Shown in pieces: positions 16,701 to 25,310 of a stretch of DNA of 63,899 nt; position 1 is the stretch's first letter, and the number at the start of each line of letters is the position of its first letter. The DNA comes from Oscillospiraceae bacterium (GTDB lineage Bacteria; Bacillota; Clostridia; Oscillospirales; CAG-272): contig SVSG01000009.1 in NCBI GenBank assembly GCA_015064415.1, forward strand, positions 1 to 63,899. The letters run 5' to 3'. Below the pieces are notes generated by a model, which was given only the letters and a program-made list of their open reading frames with translations, was not told the DNA's origin and ran no database searches. The translations under genes and the position numbers were made by a program.

Positions 16701-17680
16701 GAGGCGGGAACGTCGATAGACCACGCGGCGGCGGGGGTGTGAGGCAGGAGATCGTCATAGGCGGTCTCGCTTGCCGCGCAGATGGTGCAGGCGCGGGTAC
16801 GGACGCCCTTTTGCGCGCACGTAGCGGCGCAAAGCTGCTCCCAAGCGCTGTAGCTGTGAGCGGTCACGGGGATCTTTTCAATGACGGCAAGCTCGCGGCA
16901 CACGGTGCAGATGCGATGCTGTACGCCCTCTTTTTTGCAGCTTGCGGCCACGATCACGTCGGGCGCGCCGAGGGTGTGGCCCGTGGCGGCAATCACCTCG
17001 GTCTCCTTTTGACCGCAGGTGGTGCAGGCACGCTCCTTGGTGCCGCTTTGCAGGCAGGCGGGGGCGGCGATCTGTACCCACTCACCGTACGCGTGAGAGA
17101 GCGGCGCGGTGTCGCGCAATGCGGTGGTCACGCCACAGGTGGTGCAGACGCGCTTTTGCGTGCCGCCTGCAGTGCAGGTGGCGGGTACCACGTCTGTCCA
17201 AGCGCTTTCTTGGTGCGCGAGCTTGGGGAGCACCTCGCTTTCTGTCAAGCCACAGCCAAGACAGGTGTGGATCTTCGTGCCGTCCTCCTCGCAGGCGGGG
17301 GCGATAAGGGTCACCCATTCGCCGAAGGCGTGTGAGACGGTTTCGGGGGTTCTGGTCTCCAGAATGCTTTCGCACGCGGTGCAGGCGCGGTATTCGGTGC
17401 CCTTTTGCGTGCAGGTTGCGGGGGTGAGCGTTACCCACTCACCGGGCGTGTGCGCCAGCTTTTCCGTGGGAGCTTGTGCGCTCAGTACCTTGTGACAGCG
17501 CGTGCAATGCGAGCCCTCGGAAAGTCCCTTTTGCGTACAGGTGGCGGCAACGGCTTCATCCACAGACACCGCGTGCCCTTCGGCACACGGGTCGGCGGTG
17601 GTGTCACATCCGCACAAAAGCAGGGCGGTAAGTAAGAGTACAAGAAGGCCGGCAAGGGCAAAAATATTATATTTTTTCAT
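13724..17680 (-). CDS. Lipoprotein with 17 Cys/His repeats plus BspA-type LRR domain (cassette 1, gene 2)
   Basis: A 1318-residue exported protein. A signal peptide with lipobox LCGC (lipidated C25) is followed by the conserved entry ADPCAEGH. Then come 17 tandem repeats of 39-40 residues (about 46-720) with C-x9-C-x2-C-x12/13-H and an aromatic position after the His, and a cap repeat whose first Cys is Glu (PTELAGG). From about residue 770 there are LRR_5 (BspA-type) repeats such as ITLPSTLTKIERGAFDGC, ending YFWVRE. BspA-type LRRs mediate surface binding. The function of the Cys/His repeats is unknown: zinc binding or disulfides are both possible. It starts 14 nt after gene 17695-22533, so the two are one operon. 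The C-terminal third is almost identical to that of 22692-25298. Confidence 0.85.
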   Translation of the reverse strand: MKKYNIFALAGLLVLLLTALLLCGCDTTADPCAEGHAVSVDEAVAATCTQKGLSEGSHCTRCHKVLSAQAPTEKLAHTPGEWVTLTPATCTQKGTEYRACTACESILETRTPETVSHAFGEWVTLIAPACEEDGTKIHTCLGCGLTESEVLPKLAHQESAWTDVVPATCTAGGTQKRVCTTCGVTTALRDTAPLSHAYGEWVQIAAPACLQSGTKERACTTCGQKETEVIAATGHTLGAPDVIVAASCKKEGVQHRICTVCRELAVIEKIPVTAHSYSAWEQLCAATCAQKGVRTRACTICAASETAYDDLLPHTPAAAWSIDVPASCEKPGARHLCCTVCEQTVKAEVIPALSHQYGAWNTLSLPTCTTQGISTRTCALCENVEKDVKPATGHQATTSHVIRTASCTAGGLVHQLCTACDAIVEITTVNALGHSFDAWETTKEPTCEKTGLREQHCKYCDEVKTELLATRSHTPSAWIVDVAASCTLEGTKHTECTACHTVLEIAADPKLSHEYGTFTVIEQSTCTTKGMQSRSCLNCGTAHTEPLPLLEHLTGTPVTVTEPTCSNEGLRHYYCTREECGKIAKIEVIPTTAHPYGTWNTLSTSTCTQKGVQQRTCADCGATDTKYSALAAHTLTDWILDSAATCAQKGARHKDCTVCLNTVLTETIAKTQHAFGAWSEKTAPSCIALGTDERVCANCQSTETRDVATVAHTPGAWETALEPTELAGGVKRQNCTVCNVTLASETLPATTSLTHLHFITNETEKTITITGYRDTAPKVLVIPQKYGDYTVTAIAAGAFRNATAFTGITLPSTLTKIERGAFDGCSILTTVNGVSMLDTWLLRVDPAQYAITIPAAIKKVADGAFDGCYKLVQITNLPKITLTGLPANKGQEIRTATNTAFQNTLTTSAGLVTYKVGSTVYLIAYTGSSATLNLSGKGITVIYPYALAGNQTVTALSIPEALTDIGENAFSGCRIETLSATFEGAAHVPATHLKSLTIIGSPVEIPSNFLNGCTTLEALAFPATILVTRTNALQGCVNITSLTGPANMMNPSIGQFFSNLVTVNINGGTTIPTQAFKAHQHLKHVTIAASVTTINGQAFYQAAALETVTFEAGSLLKEIKANAFCSTSLKSINLQVTSLTRIGSQAFMTCPQLKAIILPSTLVTLDEEIFHGCSSLQEITIPAGVVTIGSRIANNAESRGIFGNCTALKKVTFEAGSKLTILPTYAFYGCKSLTSITIPASVKSIGFRAFEGSGVTSVTFENTSGWKRYQLTSFANQIGKTEFKNLGTGTAVTTTNAATNATTLKSENKNKSYFWVRE

Positions 17681-17694
17681 ATTTGTCGTCCTCC

Positions 17695-20600
17695 TTATTT
17701 CTTAATGACGGTATAGTATTCTTTGTAGGTGTATCCGAGGATGGTGAAGGTGTACGTGGCTTGGACATTTTTGGTGTTACAACCAAAGGTTTCCGTGCTG
17801 ACTTCCCCTGTGGATTTGTTGTATTTGATCCCCCAGAAGGGCTTGGAACCGGAGGTTGAGGGGCCGCTTGCGGTAAAGCTCATCGTTACGGTGTCGGTGG
17901 AATTGGCGTTGTTGTTGCCGGACACGATAATGAATTTTACGGTGGAAAGCTCACGGCAGACAAAGCGGTCAACGTTATACGGCCAGGACGTGGTGTTGGA
18001 GCCGTTGACGTAGTTGTCATAGGCGCCGGAGTTGTGCGGGAACCAGACGATGGCGGGACGGATGGTCTTATAAAGGGCGATCTCACAGCCGATGTTGCCG
18101 TGGTGTGCCAGCTGTACCATATCCGCCTGCAGATAACCGCCGTCATAAAGCTTGGTGGAGGTGTTGTAGCTGCTGCCGCCCCACATGGCGCACAGCCAGC
18201 GGCTTTGATACACACAGGAGTCACCCAGCACCATCCAGGTGGTGTCCTTATTGTCGGAGCGGATCGTCCACTTGGTGACGGTGTTGGTATCGTTGGAGTT
18301 GTTGATGCGATAGGGGGCGTGATCCCCGTAGGTCATCAGAATCTCCATCTTGAGGTTGGCGAAATACAGCGTCATGCCCGTGTATACCTTGACAAACGTA
18401 AAGGGCGTGAGATTTGCCGAGGTGAAGTAGCCCCGCAGGGTGGAGACGTTCTGGCCCATCCAGACGGTATCGGAGCCAACGGGGTAGATGGTGCTCATCT
18501 CGGGGAAGTTGCCGATCAGATAGTCCATTTTGATCAGCCCCTCGGGTACGTAGGCCTTCAAAAATGCATTCGTATTGCCGTAATGGTCGCCGTGTGAGTG
18601 TGTGATCAGCCACGCGGCGATGTGGATGGGATCCTCTTTTGTGGGATAGGAGCCGTGTGATTTTTTGTGAAGCTCCTTGAGCGTGGCGTAAAGGATCTCC
18701 TTATCCATGTTGGCGGCGACGTTGTTGCCGCCGTCGATAATGACGAAGCGCCCGTCCTCCAGCTGCAGGATATAGCTCATGCCGACGGAGCTGCCGACAA
18801 GGCGCACCGTGGTGATTGAGGATTCACAGATCTTGTCCGTGGTGCGGTCATAGGTGTCCTGCAGGATCTCGTCCGTGGGCAGATATGCAGAGGAAAGGGG
18901 TGCTGTTATCACGCGGATGCACTGCTCGTAATCCCGCATGGGGTAGGGGACAAAGGTGCCGTTGGGGCTGGAGCCCTGAATGTGATCCTCGGCTCTTGCG
19001 CTGTTTTTGTAGACCTCTTCATAGCTGAAGGCGTTGTACGCCACGTAAAGGGCGTGGTTCTTCGCCTCGTTTTTATAGGAGCGGAAGTAGCTGCCCGTAT
19101 TGCCCGGGTTGTCGTTTTTCATCACAAGCACGTAGCCGGCATCCTCCAGCGTTTTGCAATAAGCAAGGAAGCCCGCGGCCGTGGCACCCGTGCCGGTATA
19201 CACCATTTGCAACGAATGGTTGTTGGCGTGTTGCGCGTGTGCAATGGTAACGCCTGTGGGGCGCGGGAAATCCATCCTCCATTCCTCGGTGGTGACGCTG
19301 CCCACCTCGCGGTAGCCCTGCGGCAGAATGCCGCCGTTGCAGCTTATCACGTAATCGTAGAAACGAAGGAAGGCGGTAAGGGCAAGCTCCAGTCCCGCGT
19401 CGGTGTGCGCGGTGACGATCACCTTTTTGCCCGTGATATAAAAGCCGTACTCGTTGCCGTCCAGCTCGTCACGGAAGGCGCGGCACTCAGCGCGGTCCAC
19501 CTGACCGAACAGCAGCTCGTAGCCGCTTGCACTTGCGGTGTCCGTATCCGTGGTCCACGTCAGATTGGCGGTGCCGACACCCGTGCGGATCGCCACGTTG
19601 GAGAGCAGCTTTTCAAACAGATAAACGGGGTAATCGCGTCCGTCACCGCTATAGCCCTGGTTGTTGTAGCTGTCGCTGACGTACATGTGAAGCGGATCGT
19701 TGTCAAGATCGGCGTCCATGACGAATACGAAATCAGATCCCGCGGCACCTGCCAGCGGCAGGGCGGGGAGGTCGCATGCGGTGGCATCTGCGGCAAGCGT
19801 GAGGGTGGTACCGGTGGCGTTCAGACAGTTGCGGATGAAATATTGCACGGCAGAAAGGGTCAGCGCATCGTCCGAGCCGACGATGACGATCTTGTTGCCG
19901 ACAACGCGCACCGTAAAGCCGCGCCCGTCCAACGCGTTGTGGGCGGCAATGCTTTCCGCACGCGCGGTAAGACCGATGAGGATCTCCTTGGTTGCCGTGG
20001 TAGCGTCGCTTTTCGGGGAAAGTGTAAGGCCGGTCGCGCTTTTCACGGCATCGGAAAGCGCCGTGACGTGCGAAAAGAAGGTAGTGTCACTGTTTTTGCC
20101 GTTAGGATAAACGATGGAGTAGCCGACAAGAGGGATTGATATGTTTTGCGTGAGAACGGCCACGTCACCGTTTTTCGCGGTAGCGGCCTTTTCCACGGGG
20201 GCCTGGCAATATACACAGCGGCGTGCGCTCTCGCCGTTTTGCGCGGCGGTCGGCTGCGTGAGCACCGTCCACGTATCGGATGCCTGATGTGCGGACTTGG
20301 CAATCGCTTCGATGGCGACGATGGCGTTGCAGATCTTGCAGGAGCGTTGCTTGGCGCCCTCGGTGATGCAGGTGGGGGAAAGCGTTGTTTCCCAAAGCCC
20401 CGGAGTATGCGCGGCCGTGGGCAGAAGCTCACGCTCCTCGCGGTTGCACGCGGTACACGTGCGCGTTTGCACACCCTGCACGGAGCAGGTGGAGGGGAGT
20501 GCCGTGGACCATGCGTCGAAGCTGTGGCCCGTGGCCTCGATGGGCTGAATGTCAAGGATGCTGTCGCAGGTCTTGCACTTCTGATATTTGCTGCCTGCCC

Positions 20601-22533
20601 CCAGACACGTGGGGGTGATCTGCGTGGTCCAGGCGGAGGGCACGTGGGCAATGCGCGCGATCTCTCGTGTCTGCTGCGCGGAGCAGTTCAGGCAGGATTT
20701 GCTTTCCAGACCCGTTTGGGTGCAGGTGGGGGCAGAGATCTGCTTCCACACGCTGCTCCAGCTGTGATTTTTCTTTGGGAGCGTGCCGGTCTCCAATACG
20801 GTGTGGCATGCGGTGCACTCCACGTGCTGACTGCCGGGGGAGTCGCAGGAGGGGGCAAGATCCACGATTGGCTCGCCGGGGGTGTGCGCGATGGGATCAA
20901 GCAGTCGTTGCTCGCCTTGCTGACAGGTGGCGCAAAGGCGTGCTTCCACGCCTTGCGCGAAGCAGCTGGCAGGCGTCGTTACCGTCCAATCACCGTACTG
21001 ATGCGCGGTGGTGGGGATGGTTTCAAATGAGAGCACCGCCTCACAGCCCGTGCAGATCTTGTGCCGCTTGCCCGTTTTTTGGCAGGTGGGCTGCTGGTCG
21101 ACGATCCATTCCGACGGGGTGTGAGAAAGTGCCTCCGTCGTTTCATTTTGCGTTTTTTGGCAGGCGGCGCAGGTCTTTGTTTTCAGACCAATCGAGGTGC
21201 AGGTGGCCTCCTGCACGGTAACGGCCACCCCCCATTCGTGCTCTTTTTCGGGAATGCGCTCGGTTTTCAGTACCATGGCGCAGCGCGTGCAGGAAAGGTG
21301 CTTTTGCCCTGCGGTCCCGCAGGTGGGAAGGAGGTCCGTGACCCACTCCCCCTCGTTGTGCGAAAGGGCATCCAGTGTGCGGATCAGCTGCTCGTTGCAG
21401 GTCGTGCAGTTGGTGGCCTCTTCGCCCGCTTGTGTGCAGGTGGGCTCCTTGGTGCGGACGTACTCACCCGGTGTGTGCGAGAGGGCGGAGATCTCCTCCA
21501 TGGCGGTCAGAATGCCGCACCCAAGGCAGGACTTATGCCGCATCCCCTTCGTGGTGCAGGTGGGCTGCAGGGTGACGGTCCACTCGGACGGGGTGTGCGC
21601 GGCACGCTCCAGCTCCTCGGTCTGTTGCTGAAGGCAACGCGAGCAGGTGCGCGTTTGTTCACCCGTCGCGGTGCAGGTGGCGGGCGTGGTGACCGTCCAG
21701 CTCATCCAAAGGTGCGCGGCGGGGGCAATGGTGGTGGTCTCCAGTACGGCGTCACATTTTGTGCAGGACTTGTGCTGACTGCCGGGGGTGTTGCAGGAGG
21801 CGGCAATATCGATCACCCAATCGGCGGATTTCACGTGCCCCGTGGCCTCCAGCGTGCGCGTGTCAACGGCCTCGCAGATGGCACAGATGGCGGTCTCGGT
21901 GCCGCTTTGCAGGCAAGTGGGCGCCAGCGTTTGTGTGTAGGTGCCGAAGCTGTGCCCCGTGGCCTTTAGTGTCTCGACGTCAATGATGTTTTCGCAGATT
22001 GCGCAGGAGCGATGGCGGGAGCCGCCTTGCAGGCAGGTGGGGGCAAGGTCTGTCACCCATGCGCGGGGCGTGTGCGAAACGGTAGCAACGGAGCGGCTTT
22101 CGCTCACCTTGCAGGTGGTGCAGGTGCGCTGCTCGGCACCCTCTTTGGTGCAGGTGGGAAGCGCGGTGTTTTCCCATTCCCCGAAGCTGTGTCCGAGCGG
22201 TGCGGTGCTTTCCACAAAAAGCAGCATCTCGCACACTGTGCAGGAGCGGGTGCGTGTACCCTGTGCCGTGCAGGTGGGGGCCTGCGTCACGGTCCATTCA
22301 CCGGGTACGTGCCCCGTGGCGGGGATCTGCTCTTGCGCCACGATCACCGTTTGGCAAACGGCGCAATGCGAGCCCTCGGTCAGCCCTTTTTCTGTGCAGC
22401 TTGGAGCCAACGCGGCATCGGTTTGTGCCGTGTGTCCTTCGGCACAGGGGTCCGCTTCGGTGTCGCAGGCGGTGAAAAATAGCGCTGCAAACAGCAAAAG
22501 CGGGAGCAAGCATAACAGTAAGATCTTTTTCAT
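17695..22533 (-). CDS. Lipoprotein with 18 Cys/His repeats, GH20-N-like domains and a metallo-beta-lactamase domain (cassette 1, gene 1)
   Basis: A 1612-residue exported protein with lipobox FTAC (lipidated C23) and entry ADPCAEGH. Eighteen repeats with C-x9-C-x2-C-x12/13-H follow (about 44-760), then a cap repeat with Ala for the first Cys (PTAAQNG). Residues about 810-1100 hold two alpha/beta units of the kind seen N-terminal to GH20 hexosaminidases (EILIGLTARAESIA; ELLFGQVDRAECRAF). Near 1235-1500 is a ComEC-like metallo-beta-lactamase domain: YILQLEDGRFVIIDGG, HSHGDH at 1312-1317, MVLGDS, and LAHHG with H1477/H1478. Metal ligands look intact, so hydrolase activity outside the cell is plausible. 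Substrate unknown. First gene of the operon, with its own promoter at 22597-22625. Confidence 0.85.
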   Translation of the reverse strand: MKKILLLCLLPLLLFAALFFTACDTEADPCAEGHTAQTDAALAPSCTEKGLTEGSHCAVCQTVIVAQEQIPATGHVPGEWTVTQAPTCTAQGTRTRSCTVCEMLLFVESTAPLGHSFGEWENTALPTCTKEGAEQRTCTTCKVSESRSVATVSHTPRAWVTDLAPTCLQGGSRHRSCAICENIIDVETLKATGHSFGTYTQTLAPTCLQSGTETAICAICEAVDTRTLEATGHVKSADWVIDIAASCNTPGSQHKSCTKCDAVLETTTIAPAAHLWMSWTVTTPATCTATGEQTRTCSRCLQQQTEELERAAHTPSEWTVTLQPTCTTKGMRHKSCLGCGILTAMEEISALSHTPGEYVRTKEPTCTQAGEEATNCTTCNEQLIRTLDALSHNEGEWVTDLLPTCGTAGQKHLSCTRCAMVLKTERIPEKEHEWGVAVTVQEATCTSIGLKTKTCAACQKTQNETTEALSHTPSEWIVDQQPTCQKTGKRHKICTGCEAVLSFETIPTTAHQYGDWTVTTPASCFAQGVEARLCATCQQGEQRLLDPIAHTPGEPIVDLAPSCDSPGSQHVECTACHTVLETGTLPKKNHSWSSVWKQISAPTCTQTGLESKSCLNCSAQQTREIARIAHVPSAWTTQITPTCLGAGSKYQKCKTCDSILDIQPIEATGHSFDAWSTALPSTCSVQGVQTRTCTACNREERELLPTAAHTPGLWETTLSPTCITEGAKQRSCKICNAIVAIEAIAKSAHQASDTWTVLTQPTAAQNGESARRCVYCQAPVEKAATAKNGDVAVLTQNISIPLVGYSIVYPNGKNSDTTFFSHVTALSDAVKSATGLTLSPKSDATTATKEILIGLTARAESIAAHNALDGRGFTVRVVGNKIVIVGSDDALTLSAVQYFIRNCLNATGTTLTLAADATACDLPALPLAGAAGSDFVFVMDADLDNDPLHMYVSDSYNNQGYSGDGRDYPVYLFEKLLSNVAIRTGVGTANLTWTTDTDTASASGYELLFGQVDRAECRAFRDELDGNEYGFYITGKKVIVTAHTDAGLELALTAFLRFYDYVISCNGGILPQGYREVGSVTTEEWRMDFPRPTGVTIAHAQHANNHSLQMVYTGTGATAAGFLAYCKTLEDAGYVLVMKNDNPGNTGSYFRSYKNEAKNHALYVAYNAFSYEEVYKNSARAEDHIQGSSPNGTFVPYPMRDYEQCIRVITAPLSSAYLPTDEILQDTYDRTTDKICESSITTVRLVGSSVGMSYILQLEDGRFVIIDGGNNVAANMDKEILYATLKELHKKSHGSYPTKEDPIHIAAWLITHSHGDHYGNTNAFLKAYVPEGLIKMDYLIGNFPEMSTIYPVGSDTVWMGQNVSTLRGYFTSANLTPFTFVKVYTGMTLYFANLKMEILMTYGDHAPYRINNSNDTNTVTKWTIRSDNKDTTWMVLGDSCVYQSRWLCAMWGGSSYNTSTKLYDGGYLQADMVQLAHHGNIGCEIALYKTIRPAIVWFPHNSGAYDNYVNGSNTTSWPYNVDRFVCRELSTVKFIIVSGNNNANSTDTVTMSFTASGPSTSGSKPFWGIKYNKSTGEVSTETFGCNTKNVQATYTFTILGYTYKEYYTVIKK

Positions 22534-22596
22534 AGTCCCTCCTGAATTTGAAATAGCGGGGGTGTAACGTGTTGAAGTGTATAATATAACAAGTAT

Positions 22597-22625
22597 ATTA
22601 TATCATATCAAGCGCAATTTGTAAA
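22597..22625 (-). promoter_or_regulatory. Promoter of cassette 1
   Basis: On the minus strand TTTACA (22620-22625), 17 nt ending in TATGA, then TATAAT (22597-22602). It resembles the cassette 2 promoter in both boxes and in the TATGA before the -10. A 13-nt palindrome TGTAAAATTTACA (22634-22646) lies just upstream and might be an operator. A second, overlapping TTGATA-17-TATATT is also present. Confidence 0.7.
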
Positions 22626-22645
22626 GTCCGATGTGTAAAATTTAC

Positions 22646-22681
22646 AAACAGAAAAGACCGCCGCGCAAATGCGCGGCGGTC
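22646..22681 (-). terminator. Terminator of LRR lipoprotein gene, cassette 2
   Basis: The stem 22656-22666 with 22671-22681 is identical in sequence to that of the cassette 1 terminator, with loop AAAT instead of ATT (plus strand) and a weaker T run. Confidence 0.85.
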
Positions 22682-22691
22682 GGGGGAGCGG

Positions 22692-25298
22692 TCACTCGCG
22701 TACCCAGAAGTAGCTTTGGTTTTTGTTTTCGGATTTCAGCGTGGTGGCATTGGTTGCGGCATTCGTGACGGTGATTGCGGTACCCGTACCGAGATTTTTG
22801 AATTCGGTCTTTCCGATCTGGCTTGCAAAGTCGGTAAGCTGATATCTCTTCCAGCCGCTGGTGTTTTCGAAGGTGACGGAGGTGACGCCGCTTCCTTCAA
22901 ATGCTCTGAAGCCGATGCTTTTTACGCTGGCGGGAATCGTGATCGAGGTCAGCGACTTGCAGCCATAGAAAGCGTAGGTGGGAAGGATCGTCAGCTTGGA
23001 GCCGGCTTCAAAGGTGACCTTTTTCAGACTCGTGCAGTTGCCGAATATACCGCGCGATTCGTAGTTGTTGGCAGTACGGCTTCCGATGGTCACAACGCCT
23101 GCGGGGATGGTGATCTCCTGAAGCGAGCTACAACCGTGGAAGATCTCTTCGTCAAGGTTCACAAGGGTGGAGGGCAGGACGATCCCGTTCAATTGCGGGC
23201 AGGTCATAAATGCCTGAGAGCCGATCGTCGTAAGACTGGTGACCTGCAGATTAACGGATCTCAAGGAAGTCGCAGAGGAGAAAGCATTGGCTTTGATCTC
23301 GTTCAGCTTCGAGCCGGCCTCAAACGTCACGGTCTCCAAGGCGGCTGCCATATAAAATGCCTGAGCGTTGATGGTGGTCACCGATTTCGCAATGGTCACG
23401 TATTTCAGGTGCTGATGGCTCTTGAAGGCATAGGTGGGAATGGTGGTGCCGCCGTTGATGTTGAGCGTGACCAGTTTTGAGAAAAATTGACCAACTGCTT
23501 GACTCAGCATATTGGCGGGACCCGTAAGGGAGGTCACGTTGACACAGCCCTGCAATGCATTCGTACGTGTGACAAGGATCGTAGAGGGGAACACCAGCGT
23601 TTCCAGCGTGGTGCAACCGCTTAAGAAGTTGGAGGGGATCTCCACGGGAGAGCCGATGATCGTGAGAGATTTCAGATGGGTGGCGGGCACGTGAGCGGCA
23701 CCCTCAAAGGTGGCGCTCAGTGTCTCGATGCCACAGCCGCCGAAGGCGCCCTCGCCGATGGCGGTGAAGGCTTCGGGGATGCGAAGCTCCTTGACTGTTT
23801 TGTTGTTCAGAAGCGCGCAGGGGAAGACGGCGTTGAATTTTCCGCATCCAAGGTCCAACACGGTACCGTTGCCCGTATAGCCGAGCAGATAAACGGTCTT
23901 GCCCACGGTGTAGGTGACGTAGCCCTCGGCCGTGGTGGCGACGGGGTTGGTGAAGGCGATACCCGCAGAGGTGCGGATCTCGCGGTGTTGTACGTCTCTC
24001 AGCACGTCGGCATTCAGGGCGGCGGTGCTGAGATTGGTGACGTGCACCAGCTTGTAACAGTCATAGAACGCGCCCGCACCGATTTTTTGTACGTTTGCGG
24101 GAATGGTCAAGTCATAAAGGGCGAAGCAGCCGTCCAGCGCGTGATCCGCCACGAAGGAGACTGTGGAGGGCAGCGTGAGTACGGTTGCACCCGTGGGGCA
24201 GGAAAGCAGCCATTTGCCGATCGTGACAAAGCCGTCCTTCTTCGTGACGGCGCCGCACCCGTCAAACGCGCCCTTTTCGACGCGCACAAGGGTATCGGGA
24301 AGCGTGATGCTTGTCACGCTTTTCGCATTGGCAAAGGCACCCTTCGCGATGGCGGTAACGGTATATTCCCCAACCTTTTCGGGGATGGTCATCACGGTGG
24401 GGAAAACGCTGCGGTAGCCGATGACGGTTGCCGTCATCGTGGCATCGTCTGTCTCGTACAGAAGGTAGGAAAGAGAGGGAATGACCTCAATCTGTATTCT
24501 GTTGTGGCAAACGGTACAAGATCTGGCGCGCGTGCCCTCAGACAGCTCGGTCGCGTCGATCAATACCTCCCACGCACCCGGCGTATGGGCGGTCTTGGGG
24601 ATCTGCTCCTTCACCACGCGCTCACACACGGTGCAACTGCGCGTGCGCTCGCCGTAGGCAGAGCAGCTTGCCGCTTGCGTCTGCGTCCATTCGTCGGGGT
24701 AGGTGTGTGCAAGCTTGGGCAGGGTCTCCTGTCTGAGCACCTGATCGCAGGTCTTGCAAAGGATCTGACGAATGCCGGAGTTCGTACAGGAGGGTGCCAC
24801 CGTGATGGTCCATTCCTCGGCGGGCACGTGCTCCGCAAGCGCGTCGTACTGCACCTCCATATAGTCGCAATACTCGCAGCTGCGGGCAAGACCGCCATGC
24901 ACGGTGCACGTGGAGGGCGGGAGCTCTTTCCATTCCCCAAGCTCGTGTGCCAAGGGCTCGGTCTCTTTGGTTCTCAGGATCTGATGGCATACGGCGCAGG
25001 GGAAATAGCGCAGCCCCACGGTTTCACAGCTCGCGGGAACGACGTCCACCCATTCCCCCTCCACGTGATCGGCAAGGGGCGTTTTTTCCTGCGGAACCAA
25101 GATCTTTTCGCAAACCGAACAATGCGAGCCCTCGGTAAGTCCGAAGGTCGCGCAACTGGCGGGCACTGCGGCGTCGGTCACCACGGTGTGGCCGCTTGCG
25201 CACGGATCCGCGCTCTGGTCGCAGGAAAGAAGCAACAGCGTGCATCCAAGCAGGAGCGCCAGGAGGCAGACAACGGTATAAATATGGAATTTTTTCAT
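22692..25298 (-). CDS. Lipoprotein with 5 Cys/His repeats plus BspA-type LRR domain (cassette 2, gene 2)
   Basis: An 868-residue paralogue of 13724-17680. It has lipobox LLSC (C26), entry ADPCASGH, five full C-x9-C-x2-C-x12/13-H repeats (about 47-245), and a cap with Glu for the first Cys (ATELSEG). LRR_5 repeats run from about residue 290 to the end (YFWVRE). From the segment IETLSATFEGAAHVPATHL onward (about residue 518) it is nearly identical to the paralogue at protein and DNA level, while the N-terminal parts are clearly diverged. It begins 12 nt after the stop of 25311-28733, with an AAGGAGG site. Confidence 0.85.
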   Translation of the reverse strand: MKKFHIYTVVCLLALLLGCTLLLLSCDQSADPCASGHTVVTDAAVPASCATFGLTEGSHCSVCEKILVPQEKTPLADHVEGEWVDVVPASCETVGLRYFPCAVCHQILRTKETEPLAHELGEWKELPPSTCTVHGGLARSCEYCDYMEVQYDALAEHVPAEEWTITVAPSCTNSGIRQILCKTCDQVLRQETLPKLAHTYPDEWTQTQAASCSAYGERTRSCTVCERVVKEQIPKTAHTPGAWEVLIDATELSEGTRARSCTVCHNRIQIEVIPSLSYLLYETDDATMTATVIGYRSVFPTVMTIPEKVGEYTVTAIAKGAFANAKSVTSITLPDTLVRVEKGAFDGCGAVTKKDGFVTIGKWLLSCPTGATVLTLPSTVSFVADHALDGCFALYDLTIPANVQKIGAGAFYDCYKLVHVTNLSTAALNADVLRDVQHREIRTSAGIAFTNPVATTAEGYVTYTVGKTVYLLGYTGNGTVLDLGCGKFNAVFPCALLNNKTVKELRIPEAFTAIGEGAFGGCGIETLSATFEGAAHVPATHLKSLTIIGSPVEIPSNFLSGCTTLETLVFPSTILVTRTNALQGCVNVTSLTGPANMLSQAVGQFFSKLVTLNINGGTTIPTYAFKSHQHLKYVTIAKSVTTINAQAFYMAAALETVTFEAGSKLNEIKANAFSSATSLRSVNLQVTSLTTIGSQAFMTCPQLNGIVLPSTLVNLDEEIFHGCSSLQEITIPAGVVTIGSRTANNYESRGIFGNCTSLKKVTFEAGSKLTILPTYAFYGCKSLTSITIPASVKSIGFRAFEGSGVTSVTFENTSGWKRYQLTDFASQIGKTEFKNLGTGTAITVTNAATNATTLKSENKNQSYFWVRE

Positions 25299-25310
25299 TG
25301 TGTGACCTCC

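Noticed and set aside
14168-17335. Very long plus-strand open frame (over 1000 codons) opposite the Cys/His repeats
   Set aside because: It is the antisense of a codon-biased repetitive gene. The product has low-complexity Gly/Arg composition, there is no ribosome site, and similar antisense frames exist opposite the other three paralogues.
18000-22500. Periodic DNA pattern of about 118 nt, considered as CRISPR-like or satellite
   Set aside because: The period follows the 39-40 codon protein repeat, units are too diverged, and there are no spacers or cas genes.
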